64,000 nt of DNA from Pedobacter paludis (GCF_003173575.1 NZ_QGNY01000002.1:186001-250000); one strand, 5' to 3'; positions 43,858-54,147 are shown, counted from the stretch's first letter. Notes: a model not told the origin generated them from the sequence alone. Numbers and translations: made by a program.

Positions 43858-44466
43858 ATGGATTTAGCAGAATTTTTTAAAAGTGGCATATTAGAACTCT
43901 ACCTACTAGGCAGTCTTAATCTTGAAGAGGCGGCGCTTATGGAACAAATGTGTTTAAAACATCCTGTCGAAATCTCTGCAGAAATTAAGGCATTGGAATA
44001 CTTTTTTGAGCAAGATGCTTTACAGAATGCGATAAAACCAAGTTTCGCCTTAGATAAAAAAATGGAAGTTGTTTTTGCCAACTTAGAACTGGAACATCAA
44101 ATGTCTATAGATCGGCTTCCATTGATAAACCCATTTTCTAATCCAAATGCATGGTTAGAATTGATCTCTTCTTATTTGCCCAAAGAACATAAACTTACCG
44201 AACGGTTTGGAAAAATCCTCCGCAATACAGATGGTGTGATGCAAATGCTGGTGGTTTCTGAAACGGATATAGACGAAGAGGTACACGAAGATTTGGAAGA
44301 AAGTTTTCTAATTTTAAAAGGAACCTGCACGTGCACCATAGGCGAAACTTCTTTTAACATGGGTCCGGGCGATTTTATGCAAATCCCGCTTCACGAGCCA
44401 CATACCGTTACACTGACCTCTCCCTCGGTTACCGCAATATTGCAACACGTAACTGTTCCGGTTTAA
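43858..44466 (+). CDS. ChrR-type cupin anti-sigma factor
   Basis: A 202-aa protein: an N-terminal helical anti-sigma-like region (ILELYLLGSLNLEEAALMEQM) and a C-terminal cupin (about 115-200) with ESFLILKGTCTCTIGE and GDFMQIPLHEPHTV. It lacks an obvious HxxxCxxC zinc motif. Adjacent to the compact sigma gene (seven-base gap), so they probably form a sigma/anti-sigma pair. The cupin ligand is unknown. Confidence 0.8.
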   Translation: MDLAEFFKSGILELYLLGSLNLEEAALMEQMCLKHPVEISAEIKALEYFFEQDALQNAIKPSFALDKKMEVVFANLELEHQMSIDRLPLINPFSNPNAWLELISSYLPKEHKLTERFGKILRNTDGVMQMLVVSETDIDEEVHEDLEESFLILKGTCTCTIGETSFNMGPGDFMQIPLHEPHTVTLTSPSVTAILQHVTVPV

Positions 44467-44544
44467 TCAATTGTTTTGTAAAAACCATTAGCTTAATCGT
44501 TATTTCAACATAGCGGGGAATTTCAATGTTGTTAAATTATTTCT

Positions 44545-44602
44545 CCTGTAGATTACAAATCCGCAGTTCTTAAGGACGAGATTATAAAATCTCAACCAGC
44601 GG
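44545..44602 (+). repeat. Direct repeat unit 1 (58 bp) of a hairpin-bearing repeat
   Basis: It shares almost all positions with 44628-44684. The element contains ..GATTACAAATCC.. and TTCTTAAGGACGAGATT..; the arms are slightly degraded compared with unit 2. The preceding AGCGGGGAA at 44511 suggests an older copy. Confidence 0.75.
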
Positions 44603-44627
44603 ACCTCATGCCGTTAAACTATGTTTT

Positions 44628-44684
44628 CCTGTGGATTACAAATCCACAGTTCTTAAGGACGAGATTACAAATCTCGACCAGCGG
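44628..44684 (+). repeat. Direct repeat unit 2 (57 bp) with two perfect hairpins
   Basis: It contains TGTGGATT-ACA-AATCCACA and CGAGATT-ACA-AATCTCG, two perfect stems with the same ACA loop, ending in ACCAGCGG. Resembles genomic REP-type elements; only two clear copies are in the window. Confidence 0.75.
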
Positions 44685-44730
44685 GGAACAAGGGATGTAG
44701 TGATAAAGGACTTTTATAAAAAATCTTTTC

Positions 44731-45627
44731 CTAATTAAAAGCCTGCCTAAATTCCAATGGCGAAAGCTTCGTTTTCTTTTTAAAAAGAGCACTAAAAGAT
44801 TGCGCATGCTCAAAACCAAGCGCATAAGCAATTTCACTAATCGATAATCCCGTTGTGGCCAATTTTTCCTTTGCTTTCTCAATCAGTTTTTCATGAATGT
44901 GCTGTTGGGTATTCTGCCCGGTATGTACCCGCAACAAATCACTCAGATAATTGGGCGAAAGGTTCATTAAACCGGCAACATGCTGAACAGTAAGCAAACC
45001 TTGCCCCTCTGTCGCTTGCGCATCAAAATAATCGTGCAATAGTTGTTCAAACTTTGCCAGCAATTGGTGATTGTTGTTCTTTCGGGTAATAAACTGCCGT
45101 TCATAAAAGCGATTGGAATAATTAAGCAGAAGCTCTATCTGCGAAAGAATAATTTCTTGAGTATGCCGATCAATATGAGCGCATTCCTTATTAATTTTAT
45201 CCAGGATCGTCATCAGGTTTTCTTCTTCTTCGGCCGATAAATGCAAGGCCTCGTTCACCGCATAAGAGAAAAAGCCATAATTGTTTATCGCCGAAGCAAG
45301 CGGGTGCTTTAACAAAAAATCAGGATGAAAAATTAATAGATAACCCGAACCACATTCCGTGGCCTGTAAATCAAGATATTGAACCTGATTGGGCGCCGTA
45401 AAACTCAACACGCCTTTATCATAATCATAATGTTGCTGGCCGTATCTTATTTTGCCCGTCGCTTCACGCTTTAAGGCAACACAATAAAAACGGTTTACAA
45501 AACCTTTCCAAATCTCATCTTCCAGAAAAATACAATGGTCTAAATTAATTACGCTCACCAAGGGGTGCAAGGGTTCTGGCAGAGACAGCAAACGGTGAAA
45601 CTGGGAAATGGATTGTATGGTGTTCAT
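44731..45627 (-). CDS. AraC-family transcriptional regulator
   Basis: A 298-aa regulator with an N-terminal cupin-like sensor domain and a C-terminal AraC double HTH (VQHVAGLMNLSPNYLSDLLR; SISEIAYALGFEHAQSFSALFKKKTKLSPLEFR). It follows the aldo-keto reductase gene on the same strand and probably regulates it or is co-transcribed with it. Confidence 0.93.
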   Translation of the reverse strand: MNTIQSISQFHRLLSLPEPLHPLVSVINLDHCIFLEDEIWKGFVNRFYCVALKREATGKIRYGQQHYDYDKGVLSFTAPNQVQYLDLQATECGSGYLLIFHPDFLLKHPLASAINNYGFFSYAVNEALHLSAEEEENLMTILDKINKECAHIDRHTQEIILSQIELLLNYSNRFYERQFITRKNNNHQLLAKFEQLLHDYFDAQATEGQGLLTVQHVAGLMNLSPNYLSDLLRVHTGQNTQQHIHEKLIEKAKEKLATTGLSISEIAYALGFEHAQSFSALFKKKTKLSPLEFRQAFN

Positions 45628-45660
45628 GTTACTAATTTAAGGATAAAGGAAAATAGAATT

Positions 45661-45689
45661 ACGGTTGCATGGTCAAAAAATGCAACCGT
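45661..45689. terminator. Hairpin between aldo-keto reductase and araC genes
   Basis: ACGGTTGCAT pairs with ATGCAACCGT around a nine-base loop. It may partially terminate transcription; the T tail is poor. Confidence 0.5.
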
Positions 45690-45696
45690 GTAAAAT

Positions 45697-46701
45697 TTAG
45701 TCGATCAGCCTCATGCTAAATTCATCATAAGGTTTACCCGTATCTGTTCCCAAGGGTACAATACTTTCCAGTTGGGCTAAATCGGCATCGTTTAGTACAA
45801 TAGCTGTTGAGGCCAAATTCTGCTCCAGGTATTTTCTTCTTTTTGTTCCAGGAATCGGCAAAATGCCCTTACTCATTATCCAAGCTAAAGCCAGTTGCGA
45901 AGGAGTGATGTTTTTCTGCTTGGCCAAAGTTTCAATCGCTTCTACCAATTGGATGTTTTTATGAAAATGAGCTTCCTGGAAACGCGGAATCGCTCTTCTG
46001 AAATCATTTTCGGGCAAATCATCTATGCTTTTAATGTGACCCGATAAAAATCCCCTGCCCAATGGCGAATAGGCTACAAAACCAATGCCTAAGGTTTTTA
46101 AAGTCTCCAATACGCCGCGTTCTTCAACCGTTCTTTCAAACAAAGAATATTCGCTCTGCACCGCAGTTACTGGATGAACGGCATGCGCCCTACGCACCGT
46201 TTCCGATGAAACTTCCGATAAACCAATGTAGCCAATCTTCCCTTCTTTAACCAGCTCGGCCATGGCACCAACTGTTTCCTCAATGGGTGTATTTTTATCC
46301 AAGCGATGCATATAATACAGATCGATGTAATCAGTGTTCAGGTTTTTAAGCGAGCGCTCAACTGCTTTTTTAACATAGTCCTTTTTACCATTAATGGCCC
46401 AGGTTACTTTGTTTTGATCGTTAATTTCCCATCCAAACTTTGTGGCGATGGTGTATTCATTGCGCTTTCCGGCAATGGCTTTGGCTAGGAGCTGTTCGTT
46501 TTTAAAAGGGCCATATAAATCGGCAGTATCCAAAAAATTTCCGCCCAGTTCTAACGAACGGTGAATGGTTGCAATTGCTTCCTGCTCATCGGCCGGCCCG
46601 TACATGTGTGCGTCTTCAAAACCCGTCATGCCCATACAGCCTAAACCCATTTGGGCAACCCTTAGGCCTTCACTACCCAATGCTATCTTTTTAATGTCCA
46701 T
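45697..46701 (-). CDS. Aldo/keto reductase
   Basis: A 334-aa NADPH-dependent TIM-barrel oxidoreductase. The catalytic tetrad is visible: Asp and Tyr in FLDTADLYG, Lys in TIATKFG, His in YMHRLD. Start 46701 (MDIKKIALGS) is preferred; the 17 upstream codons are not family-like. The AraC gene follows. Substrate unknown. Confidence 0.94.
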   Translation of the reverse strand: MDIKKIALGSEGLRVAQMGLGCMGMTGFEDAHMYGPADEQEAIATIHRSLELGGNFLDTADLYGPFKNEQLLAKAIAGKRNEYTIATKFGWEINDQNKVTWAINGKKDYVKKAVERSLKNLNTDYIDLYYMHRLDKNTPIEETVGAMAELVKEGKIGYIGLSEVSSETVRRAHAVHPVTAVQSEYSLFERTVEERGVLETLKTLGIGFVAYSPLGRGFLSGHIKSIDDLPENDFRRAIPRFQEAHFHKNIQLVEAIETLAKQKNITPSQLALAWIMSKGILPIPGTKRRKYLEQNLASTAIVLNDADLAQLESIVPLGTDTGKPYDEFSMRLID

Positions 46702-46828
46702 AAATTTTGCTCTTTTTATGATACAAAATTGCAAAAGGCAACTCGGCTCCATGTATGCAAAGTCACGAATGCTGTATGCAAAACAAGGAATTTAAAAAAG
46801 CCAGACCATAAATGGGATGCCGTTAAAC

Positions 46829-46854
46829 AAAAAAAGCTACCCAATTGGGCAGCT
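46829..46854 (-). terminator. Rho-independent terminator
   Basis: AGCTGCCC-AATT-GGGTAGCT on the minus strand followed by a T run; it ends the GIN-domain gene. Confidence 0.75.
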
Positions 46855-46880
46855 GTATGTTTTTCGAAGCAATAGAATTT

Positions 46881-47486
46881 CTATTTTGATAATACCATGG
46901 CGGTTTTATCGGCCATCAAATCTTCAGATGCGAAAGACTCTGATCTTGCACTTGCAAAATTGTTCAGTTTAACATTTCTCATATTGCTGGCTACCAGGGT
47001 ACTGTGTAAGGCTGTACCGTTTAATTTAAGTACTGCATCTTCTTTAACAATGGTGTATAAACTACTGGTAGTGGTTTTAATTTTTGCGGTTGCGCTTTGG
47101 TATAAGAACAGTTGCAGGTATTTAACATCGAAGTTATTGGTGGTTACCACAACCGATTGTCCGTAAGCTTCAATGCGCTCCAAATCTTTAAGGGTAATGT
47201 TTAGGGTTACCTGTTGGGTTTCCATCGAGTTGATGTACAAGCTTCCACCTTTACTAATTACGGAAGTTTTTTCGGCATCGTAATTCTCAGAACCGTTAAT
47301 GCTTTCCTGATCGCCCTGGGTAAGTACCACCTTTACATTCCCGCTTACCCAGATTCGGTTTACGTTTTTGATGGAAGAAGTTTTTACCAATGGTGCAGGT
47401 TCTGCTGCGAAAGTAGTGGTTGCTGATGAAGCAAATAATACAACTGTTAATGCTGTTGCGAATACTGTTTTGGCTAATGTTTTCAT
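46881..47486 (-). CDS. Secreted GIN-domain (DUF2807-like) protein
   Basis: A 201-aa exported protein with a signal peptide (MKTLAKTVFA...TTTFAA). The mature part is a right-handed beta-helix-type GIN domain (VKVVLTQGDQESI; GGSLYINS; QSVVVTTNNF). Probably a cell-surface or periplasmic protein. ATG 47486 opens the signal peptide. Confidence 0.85.
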   Translation of the reverse strand: MKTLAKTVFATALTVVLFASSATTTFAAEPAPLVKTSSIKNVNRIWVSGNVKVVLTQGDQESINGSENYDAEKTSVISKGGSLYINSMETQQVTLNITLKDLERIEAYGQSVVVTTNNFDVKYLQLFLYQSATAKIKTTTSSLYTIVKEDAVLKLNGTALHSTLVASNMRNVKLNNFASARSESFASEDLMADKTAMVLSK

Positions 47487-47736
47487 GACTGTATGTTTTA
47501 AGTTTCTTTTTGTTTTCTGTTTATAAGACGACACGAACTTCAAAACGTTGCAGGCACAAGGCCGTTATTATACCAGAAGCATAACCTTATAGACCAACGC
47601 CCGTAATTTCTCGACCAATGGGCATTAATGCATAGAACCTTTGCGATGAAAATAAAAATCCACGCAAGATAAATCGATTTAGTTTTCAAAATTGGTATCT
47701 TAGGGTTTTATGTTTAAGGGAAATATCATAAACACA

Positions 47737-49548
47737 ATGAAAAACACCAAGTATCTAACCATCTTCTTTTCAATTCTGTTAAGCTTGGCTTACCTAGGAA
47801 ATGCTTATGGACAGACAGCCAAATTACCTACTAAATGGACCTTTGAGGCCATGAAAGCCAATGGTCCTTTTTCTGATTATCCACGCCCGCAACTCGTGCG
47901 TAAGGAATGGATGTCGTTAAATGGGAAATGGGATTATATTGGTGGAAAGGATAAAACAACTGCTTTAAATCCAAAATCGGCCATAACATTTGCAGAAAAA
48001 CCAGAACAGATTCTTGTACCATATTGCCCCGAATCCGTAATATCGGGAATTGAGCGGAAGCAGGAAATTAATATGTGGTACCGCAAAACCTTTGAAATCC
48101 CAAAAAGCTGGAAGGGCAAACAGATTCTGATAAATTTCGAAGCGGTGGATCATGATGCTACCCTATTTGTAAATGGAAAAAAGGCTGGCTCGCACTCAGG
48201 TGGTTACGATTCTTTTTCTTTTGACATTACCTCGCTTTTAAACGCGGGCAAGAATACCTTAATTCTTGCGGCACATGATCCTAATGATGGGAGAACGCCC
48301 TCGGGCAAGAATGGCCCACGGGGAGACTATACTTTTAGCTCAGGCATTTGGCAAGGCGTGTGGATGGAACCGATTGATCGGAATTACATCAAAAATATTA
48401 AGCTGCTTCCCGATCTTGAAAACAGTAGACTTAAAGTTTTGGTAGAGGCGGGTTCGGCTTCGGTTACGGCCATAGCCCAAAACGGAAAGGAAATTGTTGC
48501 GCAGGCCGATGGATTTGCTGGTACGGCATTTTACCTCCCGATCAAAAATCCTAAATTGTGGTCGCCAGATGACCCTTTTTTATATGATTTAAAAATTAGA
48601 ATCAAGGATAATAAGGGTATGATTACAGATGAAGTGAACAGCTATTTCGGCATGCGGGAGATTAAGCTGGGCAAAGTAGGCGGCGTAATCAGGCCTTTGC
48701 TAAATGGAAGGTTTATGATGCAGGTTGGCCTACTGGATCAGGGTTATTGGCCCGATGGGATTTTGACCGCCCCTACAGAAGAAGCGCTTAAATCGGATAT
48801 CGAGTTTACCAAAAAAGCGGGATTCAACCTGATTAGAAAGCATATGAAAACCGAGCCCAAGCGCTTTTATTATTGGGCAGATAAACTGGGGATGCTGATT
48901 TGGCAGGATATGCCTGCGATGTGGTATCAGCATGAAGATACCGCAAAAACTCGCCCTGCATTTAGAAAAGAACTCAAAGCGATTATAGATGATCATTACA
49001 ATTCTCCTTCGATTATAACCTGGGTACCATTTAACGAAAACTGGGGTGCTTTCGATGTGCCCGAAATTACCGATTGGGTAAAAAAATATGATCCATCCAG
49101 ACTGGTTAATGGAAATTCGGGCTTTAATAATAATCCGGGATATCAGAAAGCCGCAGGAGATCCCAAAAATGGAGACTTTGTAGATACCCATATTTACATA
49201 GGTCCATACGATGCCTCTGTACCAGATGGTAAAAGGGCAGCTTCGTTAGGTGAGTTTGGTGGTGTGGGACTTTTTGTTCGGAACCACATGTGGCCAGTGG
49301 AAAACAATGCCTATGGTTATGAGCCAACCAAAACTGCTTTAACCGATAAATATGTACTGTTGATGACTCAAGTTGAACAACTTATGAAATACAAAGGTTT
49401 AAGTGTTGCAGTTTACACGCAAACCACCGATGTAGAACATGAAATAAATGGCCTTTTAACTTATGACCGTGCCGTGGAAAAAATGGAAATCGAAAGGGTT
49501 AGCGAAATTAACAAGGCAATTATTGAAGAGGGTAAAAAGCTCCAGTAG
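47737..49548 (+). CDS. Secreted GH2-family glycosidase
   Basis: A 603-aa exported enzyme (signal peptide ...NAYGQ). Sugar-binding, Ig-like and TIM-barrel domains as in the paralogue at 21377. The acid/base is E434 (FNEN) and the nucleophile E506 (GEFGG). It lacks the C-terminal beta-sandwich of that protein. Start ATG 47737; ATG 47710 would add nine residues before the signal. Specificity unknown. Confidence 0.93.
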   Translation: MKNTKYLTIFFSILLSLAYLGNAYGQTAKLPTKWTFEAMKANGPFSDYPRPQLVRKEWMSLNGKWDYIGGKDKTTALNPKSAITFAEKPEQILVPYCPESVISGIERKQEINMWYRKTFEIPKSWKGKQILINFEAVDHDATLFVNGKKAGSHSGGYDSFSFDITSLLNAGKNTLILAAHDPNDGRTPSGKNGPRGDYTFSSGIWQGVWMEPIDRNYIKNIKLLPDLENSRLKVLVEAGSASVTAIAQNGKEIVAQADGFAGTAFYLPIKNPKLWSPDDPFLYDLKIRIKDNKGMITDEVNSYFGMREIKLGKVGGVIRPLLNGRFMMQVGLLDQGYWPDGILTAPTEEALKSDIEFTKKAGFNLIRKHMKTEPKRFYYWADKLGMLIWQDMPAMWYQHEDTAKTRPAFRKELKAIIDDHYNSPSIITWVPFNENWGAFDVPEITDWVKKYDPSRLVNGNSGFNNNPGYQKAAGDPKNGDFVDTHIYIGPYDASVPDGKRAASLGEFGGVGLFVRNHMWPVENNAYGYEPTKTALTDKYVLLMTQVEQLMKYKGLSVAVYTQTTDVEHEINGLLTYDRAVEKMEIERVSEINKAIIEEGKKLQ

Positions 49549-49622
49549 TTTTAGGGTAAGGAGTAATTTTTGTCTCTTTTGATCTATAGTATTAAAGTTT
49601 TATTAAAAACATACTTAATAAA

Positions 49623-50312
49623 CTATCTGATTTTCAATGAATCAATAATAAATATTTCTGGATTTATCTTTTCTTCGCTAACAGAAATAACCTCATAAGA
49701 TTTACTGGATAAAATATTTTTGTGTGAACGATCAAAATGAATAGATTTAAAATCTAAATAATATGCTCCAGACTCATCAATAAAATTATTAAAAAACCCT
49801 AATTTCCAATTCTTAAAATGTTCTTTATTTATTGGTAAATATCCTCTTGAAAATGTAAAGGTTGTAGTTGTATAAGTCCTAACGCTTTTTTCGTCAAAAC
49901 TTATATTAAGTTCAATGGTTTCGCACTCACGTAAAAATATTTTTTTATCCTGTTTTTTTACTTTAAAGCTGTCAAGTTTTCCTATCGAAGAATCTAGCCT
50001 TAACGAACGTAAAGTATCGGATGTATTATCAACAAACAACCTTAAGGGCTTGGAGCCGTTAAAATAATAATCTTTAACTATATGGAATTTTGAATTCTTC
50101 TCTGAATGAAAGGCTACATAATTTCCGCGAGAGAAATATAACCTCACAGTATCATCTACATCCACAGTTCCATCGCTAATTTTCTCAAGCTCGTGATATG
50201 TGATTACCCCTTCAAATTCTTTGACCTCTTTTTGCTTAGATTCTTGAACGGATTTACATCCAAACTGCAAAATAAAAATTGTTAAAAATAAAAATGAAAG
50301 ATTTTTTAACAT
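49623..50312 (-). CDS. Lipoprotein, unknown
   Basis: A 229-aa lipoprotein (ILQFGC). Beta-rich mature part, starting EGVITYHELEK. No family recognised. AT-rich compared with its neighbours. Confidence 0.75.
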   Translation of the reverse strand: MLKNLSFLFLTIFILQFGCKSVQESKQKEVKEFEGVITYHELEKISDGTVDVDDTVRLYFSRGNYVAFHSEKNSKFHIVKDYYFNGSKPLRLFVDNTSDTLRSLRLDSSIGKLDSFKVKKQDKKIFLRECETIELNISFDEKSVRTYTTTTFTFSRGYLPINKEHFKNWKLGFFNNFIDESGAYYLDFKSIHFDRSHKNILSSKSYEVISVSEEKINPEIFIIDSLKIR

Positions 50313-50420
50313 GATTACATTATTTTCTAGAAACTAATTAATAATAATCTAAAGTAATAAAATGACTAAGCAATTTTATACCATGGCTTTTTCGTTATCA
50401 ATGCTTAGTATGATTACAAC

Positions 50421-50458
50421 TAAAAAACAAAAGCCCTCAGATTTTCATCCAAAGGCTT
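50421..50458 (-). terminator. Terminator of tRNA-Arg
   Basis: On the minus strand AAGCC...GGCTT forms a short stem followed by a T-rich tail, just after the tRNA 3' end. Confidence 0.5.
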
Positions 50459-50469
50459 GGTAGTTTTAG

Positions 50470-50541
50470 TGGTCCCGACGAGAATCGAACTCATATCTAA
50501 AGTTTAGGAAACTTCTATTCTATCCGTTGAACTACGGGACC
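50470..50541 (-). tRNA. tRNA-Arg (anticodon CCT)
   Basis: A complete cloverleaf on the minus strand: acceptor GGTCCCG/CGGGACC, D stem GTTC/GAAT, anticodon stem GAAGT/ACTTT with loop TTCCTAA (anticodon CCT), T arm ATGAG-TTCGATT-CTCGT, discriminator A. It decodes AGG. No CCA is encoded. Confidence 0.95.
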
Positions 50542-50611
50542 TTGCAATGCGAGCAAAGATAATAAAAAATCACATCAGCCTTTAAAACTGATTTTATTAA
50601 AAGAAATGTGA

Positions 50612-52720
50612 TTATCTAATCACACTTCCTTCTTGAAATTTATCTACTGGTGCTACAAAAGTTAATTTGCCTGCTGCATTCTCGGCCATTAAAATCATCC
50701 CTTGGGATAAAATCCCCTTGATTTCGCGGGGAGCCAAGTTTACAATAATACTTACCTGTTTACCGATAATATCCTCGGGTTGATAGTGTTCTGCAATGCC
50801 AGAAACAACCGTACGCTCATCAACACCCGTGTTTACGGTAAGTTTTAAAAGTTTTTTGGTTTTAGCCACTTTTTCTGCAGCAACGATGGTGGCTACACGA
50901 ATGTCCATTGCAGCGAAATCATCAAACTGGACATTCTCTTTAACAGGCAATGCTTCTGCCGTACCAGCGGCGTTACTTGCTTTGCTTTGATTTAATTTTT
51001 CGATCTGAAAATCAATTGCTGCATCTTCTATTTTATCGAACAGCAATACAGCTTCGCCAATTTCATGACCGCGTTTCAGCAGATTGATTCCGCCGGCAGC
51101 ATCCCAGGTAAAGCCACCGCTTTTCAGCATCTTCATCAGCTTCTCTTCTGTAAAAGGCAAGAATGGTTCAATTAAAATCTGAAGGTTTGCTGCAATCTGT
51201 AACGAAATATTTAAGATGGTGCGCACCCGATCTTCATCTGTTTTGATCAGTTTCCAAGGCTCGGTTTCAGCAAGATATTTATTTCCCAAACGGGCAACAT
51301 TCATCACTTCTGATAAGGCTTCTCTAAAACGATATTGTTCTATTGATGATGCTATTTTTGCTGGATAAGTAGCCAGCTCGTCGATTACTGCCTGATCTAC
51401 AGGTGTAATTTCCATCATGGTGGGTACTATTCCATTAAAATATTTATGGGTAAGCACCACTACACGATTTACAAAGTTGCCAAAAATAGCAACCAGCTCA
51501 TTATTGTTTCTGGCCTGAAAATCCTTCCAGGTAAAATCATTGTCTTTAGTTTCTGGAGCAGTTGCTGTTAATACATAACGCAGAACATCCTGCTTGCCTT
51601 CAAATTCTCTTAAATACTCGTTAAGCCAAACCGCCCAGTTTTTAGAAGTCGATATTTTTTGACCTTCTAAATTTAGAAACTCGTTTGCAGGCACATTATC
51701 GGCCAAGGTGTAATCGCCATGCGCCATAAGCATAGCCGGAAAAATGATGCAGTGGAATACGATATTATCCTTACCGATAAAATGAACCAATTTCGTTTCA
51801 TCGCTTTTCCAATATTCTTCCCAATCGCATTTATCGCTTTCGAAATTACTGATGTAATACTCCTCTGCCTTTGGATTCCAAACATCGAGTTTGGCATAAT
51901 TACAAAGTTCTTTAGTTGCCGAAATGTATCCAATCGGTGCATCAAACCAAACATATAAAACTTTACCGGCAGCATCGCGAAGTGGCACACGAACGCCCCA
52001 ATCTAAATCGCGGGTCATGGCTCTAGGTTGCAGGCCGGCATTTAACCAGCTTTGGCACTGTCCGTAAACATTTGGTCGCCATTCTTTGTGGCTTTCAATA
52101 TATTCGCGTAGTCGGGTTTCGTATTTCTCTAAAGGCAAAAACCAGTTTTTGGTTTCCTTAAGAATGGGTTTATCGCCAGAAAGCGTAGATTTTGGATTAA
52201 TTAAATCTGTCGCATTCAAAGTTGTACCACAGTTTTCGCATTGATCGCCATACGCATTCTCGTTGCCACAGTTTGGGCAGGTTCCGGTAATGTATCGATC
52301 GGCCAGAAACTGTTTGGCTGTTGCATCGTAATACTGCTCGGTTATCTCTTCGGTAAACACACCTTTATCGTACAGGGTCTCAAAAAAATCGGCTGCAGTT
52401 TGATGGTGGGTTAAGGACGATGTACGGTGGTAAATATCAAAAGAAACGCCAAACTCTTTAAAAGAATCGCCGATAATTTTGTGGTATTTATCTACCACTT
52501 CTTGTGGGGTAATGCCTTCTCTTTTGGCTTTTAAAGTTATGGGCACTCCATTCTCGTCAGATCCGCAGATGAATTTTACATCGCGTTTGTTCGATCTTAA
52601 ATAGCGGGCATAAATATCTGCAGGGATGTAAACGCCAGCCAAGTGCCCAATATGCACTGGTCCATTGGTGTATGGAAGTGCTGCCGTTACGGTATATCTT
52701 TTTATTTTACTATTATCCAA
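50612..52720 (-). CDS. metG: Methionyl-tRNA synthetase
   Basis: A 702-aa class I aminoacyl-tRNA synthetase charging tRNA-Met. HIGH motif at 23-26, zinc knuckle CPNCG...CENCG (about 149-167), KISTS for the KMSKS loop, and a C-terminal EMAP-II/Trbp111-like tRNA-binding domain (about 595-702, [13 protein letters not shown]). Full-length. A TATCTTTG -7 candidate lies at 52741-52748. Confidence 0.98.
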   Translation of the reverse strand: MDNSKIKRYTVTAALPYTNGPVHIGHLAGVYIPADIYARYLRSNKRDVKFICGSDENGVPITLKAKREGITPQEVVDKYHKIIGDSFKEFGVSFDIYHRTSSLTHHQTAADFFETLYDKGVFTEEITEQYYDATAKQFLADRYITGTCPNCGNENAYGDQCENCGTTLNATDLINPKSTLSGDKPILKETKNWFLPLEKYETRLREYIESHKEWRPNVYGQCQSWLNAGLQPRAMTRDLDWGVRVPLRDAAGKVLYVWFDAPIGYISATKELCNYAKLDVWNPKAEEYYISNFESDKCDWEEYWKSDETKLVHFIGKDNIVFHCIIFPAMLMAHGDYTLADNVPANEFLNLEGQKISTSKNWAVWLNEYLREFEGKQDVLRYVLTATAPETKDNDFTWKDFQARNNNELVAIFGNFVNRVVVLTHKYFNGIVPTMMEITPVDQAVIDELATYPAKIASSIEQYRFREALSEVMNVARLGNKYLAETEPWKLIKTDEDRVRTILNISLQIAANLQILIEPFLPFTEEKLMKMLKSGGFTWDAAGGINLLKRGHEIGEAVLLFDKIEDAAIDFQIEKLNQSKASNAAGTAEALPVKENVQFDDFAAMDIRVATIVAAEKVAKTKKLLKLTVNTGVDERTVVSGIAEHYQPEDIIGKQVSIIVNLAPREIKGILSQGMILMAENAAGKLTFVAPVDKFQEGSVIR

Positions 52721-52740
52721 AACAATTTTTATTAATTTGG

Positions 52741-52748
52741 CAAAGATA
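52741..52748 (-). promoter_or_regulatory. Candidate -7 element (TATCTTTG) for metG
   Basis: On the minus strand, 20 bp upstream of the metG ATG; the -33 box is weak. Confidence 0.4.
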
Positions 52749-52761
52749 AGTGTTTTGAAGA

Positions 52762-53661
52762 ATGATTAAGCAGCCCCCGTATTTAAAAATAGGAGATAAG
52801 ATTGCCTTGGTTTGTCCGGCAAAGAAATTACCCAAATCAATTGATTATGCCTTAACCGTTTTAAAAAGTTGGGGATTGGAAGTAATTATCGGCGATAGCG
52901 TTTACGCCAGTCACCACCAATTTGCCGGAACCGACACATTACGTACCAAAGATATTCAGCGTTTTTTGGATGATCCAACAATTAAAGCGATTATTTCTGG
53001 ACGTGGCGGATATGGAACCATTCGGATAATTGATGAACTTGATTTTACCAAATTTGAACAAAACCCCAAATGGTTTGTTGGTTTTAGCGACATTACCGTA
53101 CTACTTTCGCATATTATCGCAACCACCGGAATTCAATGTTTGCATGCCCAAATGCCTTATACTTTTGAAGATGCTACTCCAGCATCCTTATTATCGTTAA
53201 AGAAAACGTTATTCGGCGAAAAGGAAGCGTATTCTTATAAAAGTGTATTCAAAAACAAAACAGGCATTTGCGAAGGTGTATTAATTGGAGGGAATTTAAC
53301 TTTGTTGTGCATGTTGCAGGGTTCGGTTTCTGAAATGGATTTTGAAAATAAAATTCTCTTTCTGGAAGATGTTGGAGAGCATGAATATAGCATTGATAGA
53401 ATGCTGAGGATGTTAAAGCGTGCTGGAAAACTGAGCAAATTAAAAGGCTTGATTATCGGTGCGTTTAATGAAATAGCGGAAGAAAAGATTTCTTTTGGGC
53501 AAACAGCCGATGAAGTGATTTGGGAAATTGTTAAAGAATATGAGTTTCCAATTTGTTTTAATTTCCCTACGGGACATATAGACAATAATTTAAGCATGAC
53601 TTTGGGCGCAACAGTAGAACTCGCAGTAGATACAAACACCGTAAATTTTAGATATTTATAA
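52762..53661 (+). CDS. LD-carboxypeptidase (peptidase S66)
   Basis: A 299-aa S66-family serine carboxypeptidase of the LdcA/MccF type. The nucleophile is S109 in GFSD, with the glutamate in LEDVGEHEY and the histidine in TGHIDNN completing the triad; [11 protein letters not shown] is family-typical. LdcA enzymes remove D-Ala from recycled murein tetrapeptides. No signal peptide, so cytosolic. Divergent from metG. Confidence 0.93.
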   Translation: MIKQPPYLKIGDKIALVCPAKKLPKSIDYALTVLKSWGLEVIIGDSVYASHHQFAGTDTLRTKDIQRFLDDPTIKAIISGRGGYGTIRIIDELDFTKFEQNPKWFVGFSDITVLLSHIIATTGIQCLHAQMPYTFEDATPASLLSLKKTLFGEKEAYSYKSVFKNKTGICEGVLIGGNLTLLCMLQGSVSEMDFENKILFLEDVGEHEYSIDRMLRMLKRAGKLSKLKGLIIGAFNEIAEEKISFGQTADEVIWEIVKEYEFPICFNFPTGHIDNNLSMTLGATVELAVDTNTVNFRYL

Positions 53662-53663
53662 CA

Positions 53664-54071
53664 ATGGCAATTTTAGATAATTTAGGAAAATACCGCAATA
53701 CAGGCTTACTTTTATTGCGCATCGGAATCGGAATTTTGTTTATCATCCACGGTTTTCCAAAACTTGCTGGGGGGCCAAGTGGCTGGAGAGGTTTAGGCGG
53801 CAGCATGAAAGTAATTGGAATAGATTTTCTGCCTATTTTTTGGGGCTTTATGGCGGCGGCAACAGAAACCTTTGGAGGTTTTCTTTTAATCGTTGGCTTG
53901 TTTTTCCGTCCGGCATGTAAACTTTTGGTTTTCACCATGATTATCGCTTCCTTGGTTCATTTTGCTAAGGGCGATGGGCTTCAAGGCGCAAGCCATGCGA
54001 TTGAAATGGGTATTGTATTTTTTAGCTTAATTTTTATTGGCCCTGGAAAATATAGTGTAGATAAGAAGTAA
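53664..54071 (+). CDS. DoxX-family membrane protein
   Basis: A 135-aa four-helix membrane protein (LLLLRIGIGILFIIHGFPKL; TETFGGFLLIVGLF). It begins two bases after the S66 stop, probably co-transcribed. Confidence 0.93.
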   Translation: MAILDNLGKYRNTGLLLLRIGIGILFIIHGFPKLAGGPSGWRGLGGSMKVIGIDFLPIFWGFMAAATETFGGFLLIVGLFFRPACKLLVFTMIIASLVHFAKGDGLQGASHAIEMGIVFFSLIFIGPGKYSVDKK

Positions 54072-54147
54072 GGGTATTTCTACTGTAACCAAAAGAAATT
54101 TAGTTATCAGTTAATCATCTCCGGGTAGCAACATGATGAAAATCTGA

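Noticed and set aside
44545..44684. CRISPR-like repeat array
   Set aside because: Only two units, about 83 bp apart from start to start, with internal hairpins and no further spacers or cas genes.
48730..49191. 153-codon open frame on the minus strand
   Set aside because: It lies entirely antisense to the GH2 gene, whose own frame has all family motifs; the antisense translation has no recognisable motif.
53235..53639. 134-codon open frame on the minus strand
   Set aside because: Antisense to the LD-carboxypeptidase, which has its full catalytic triad.
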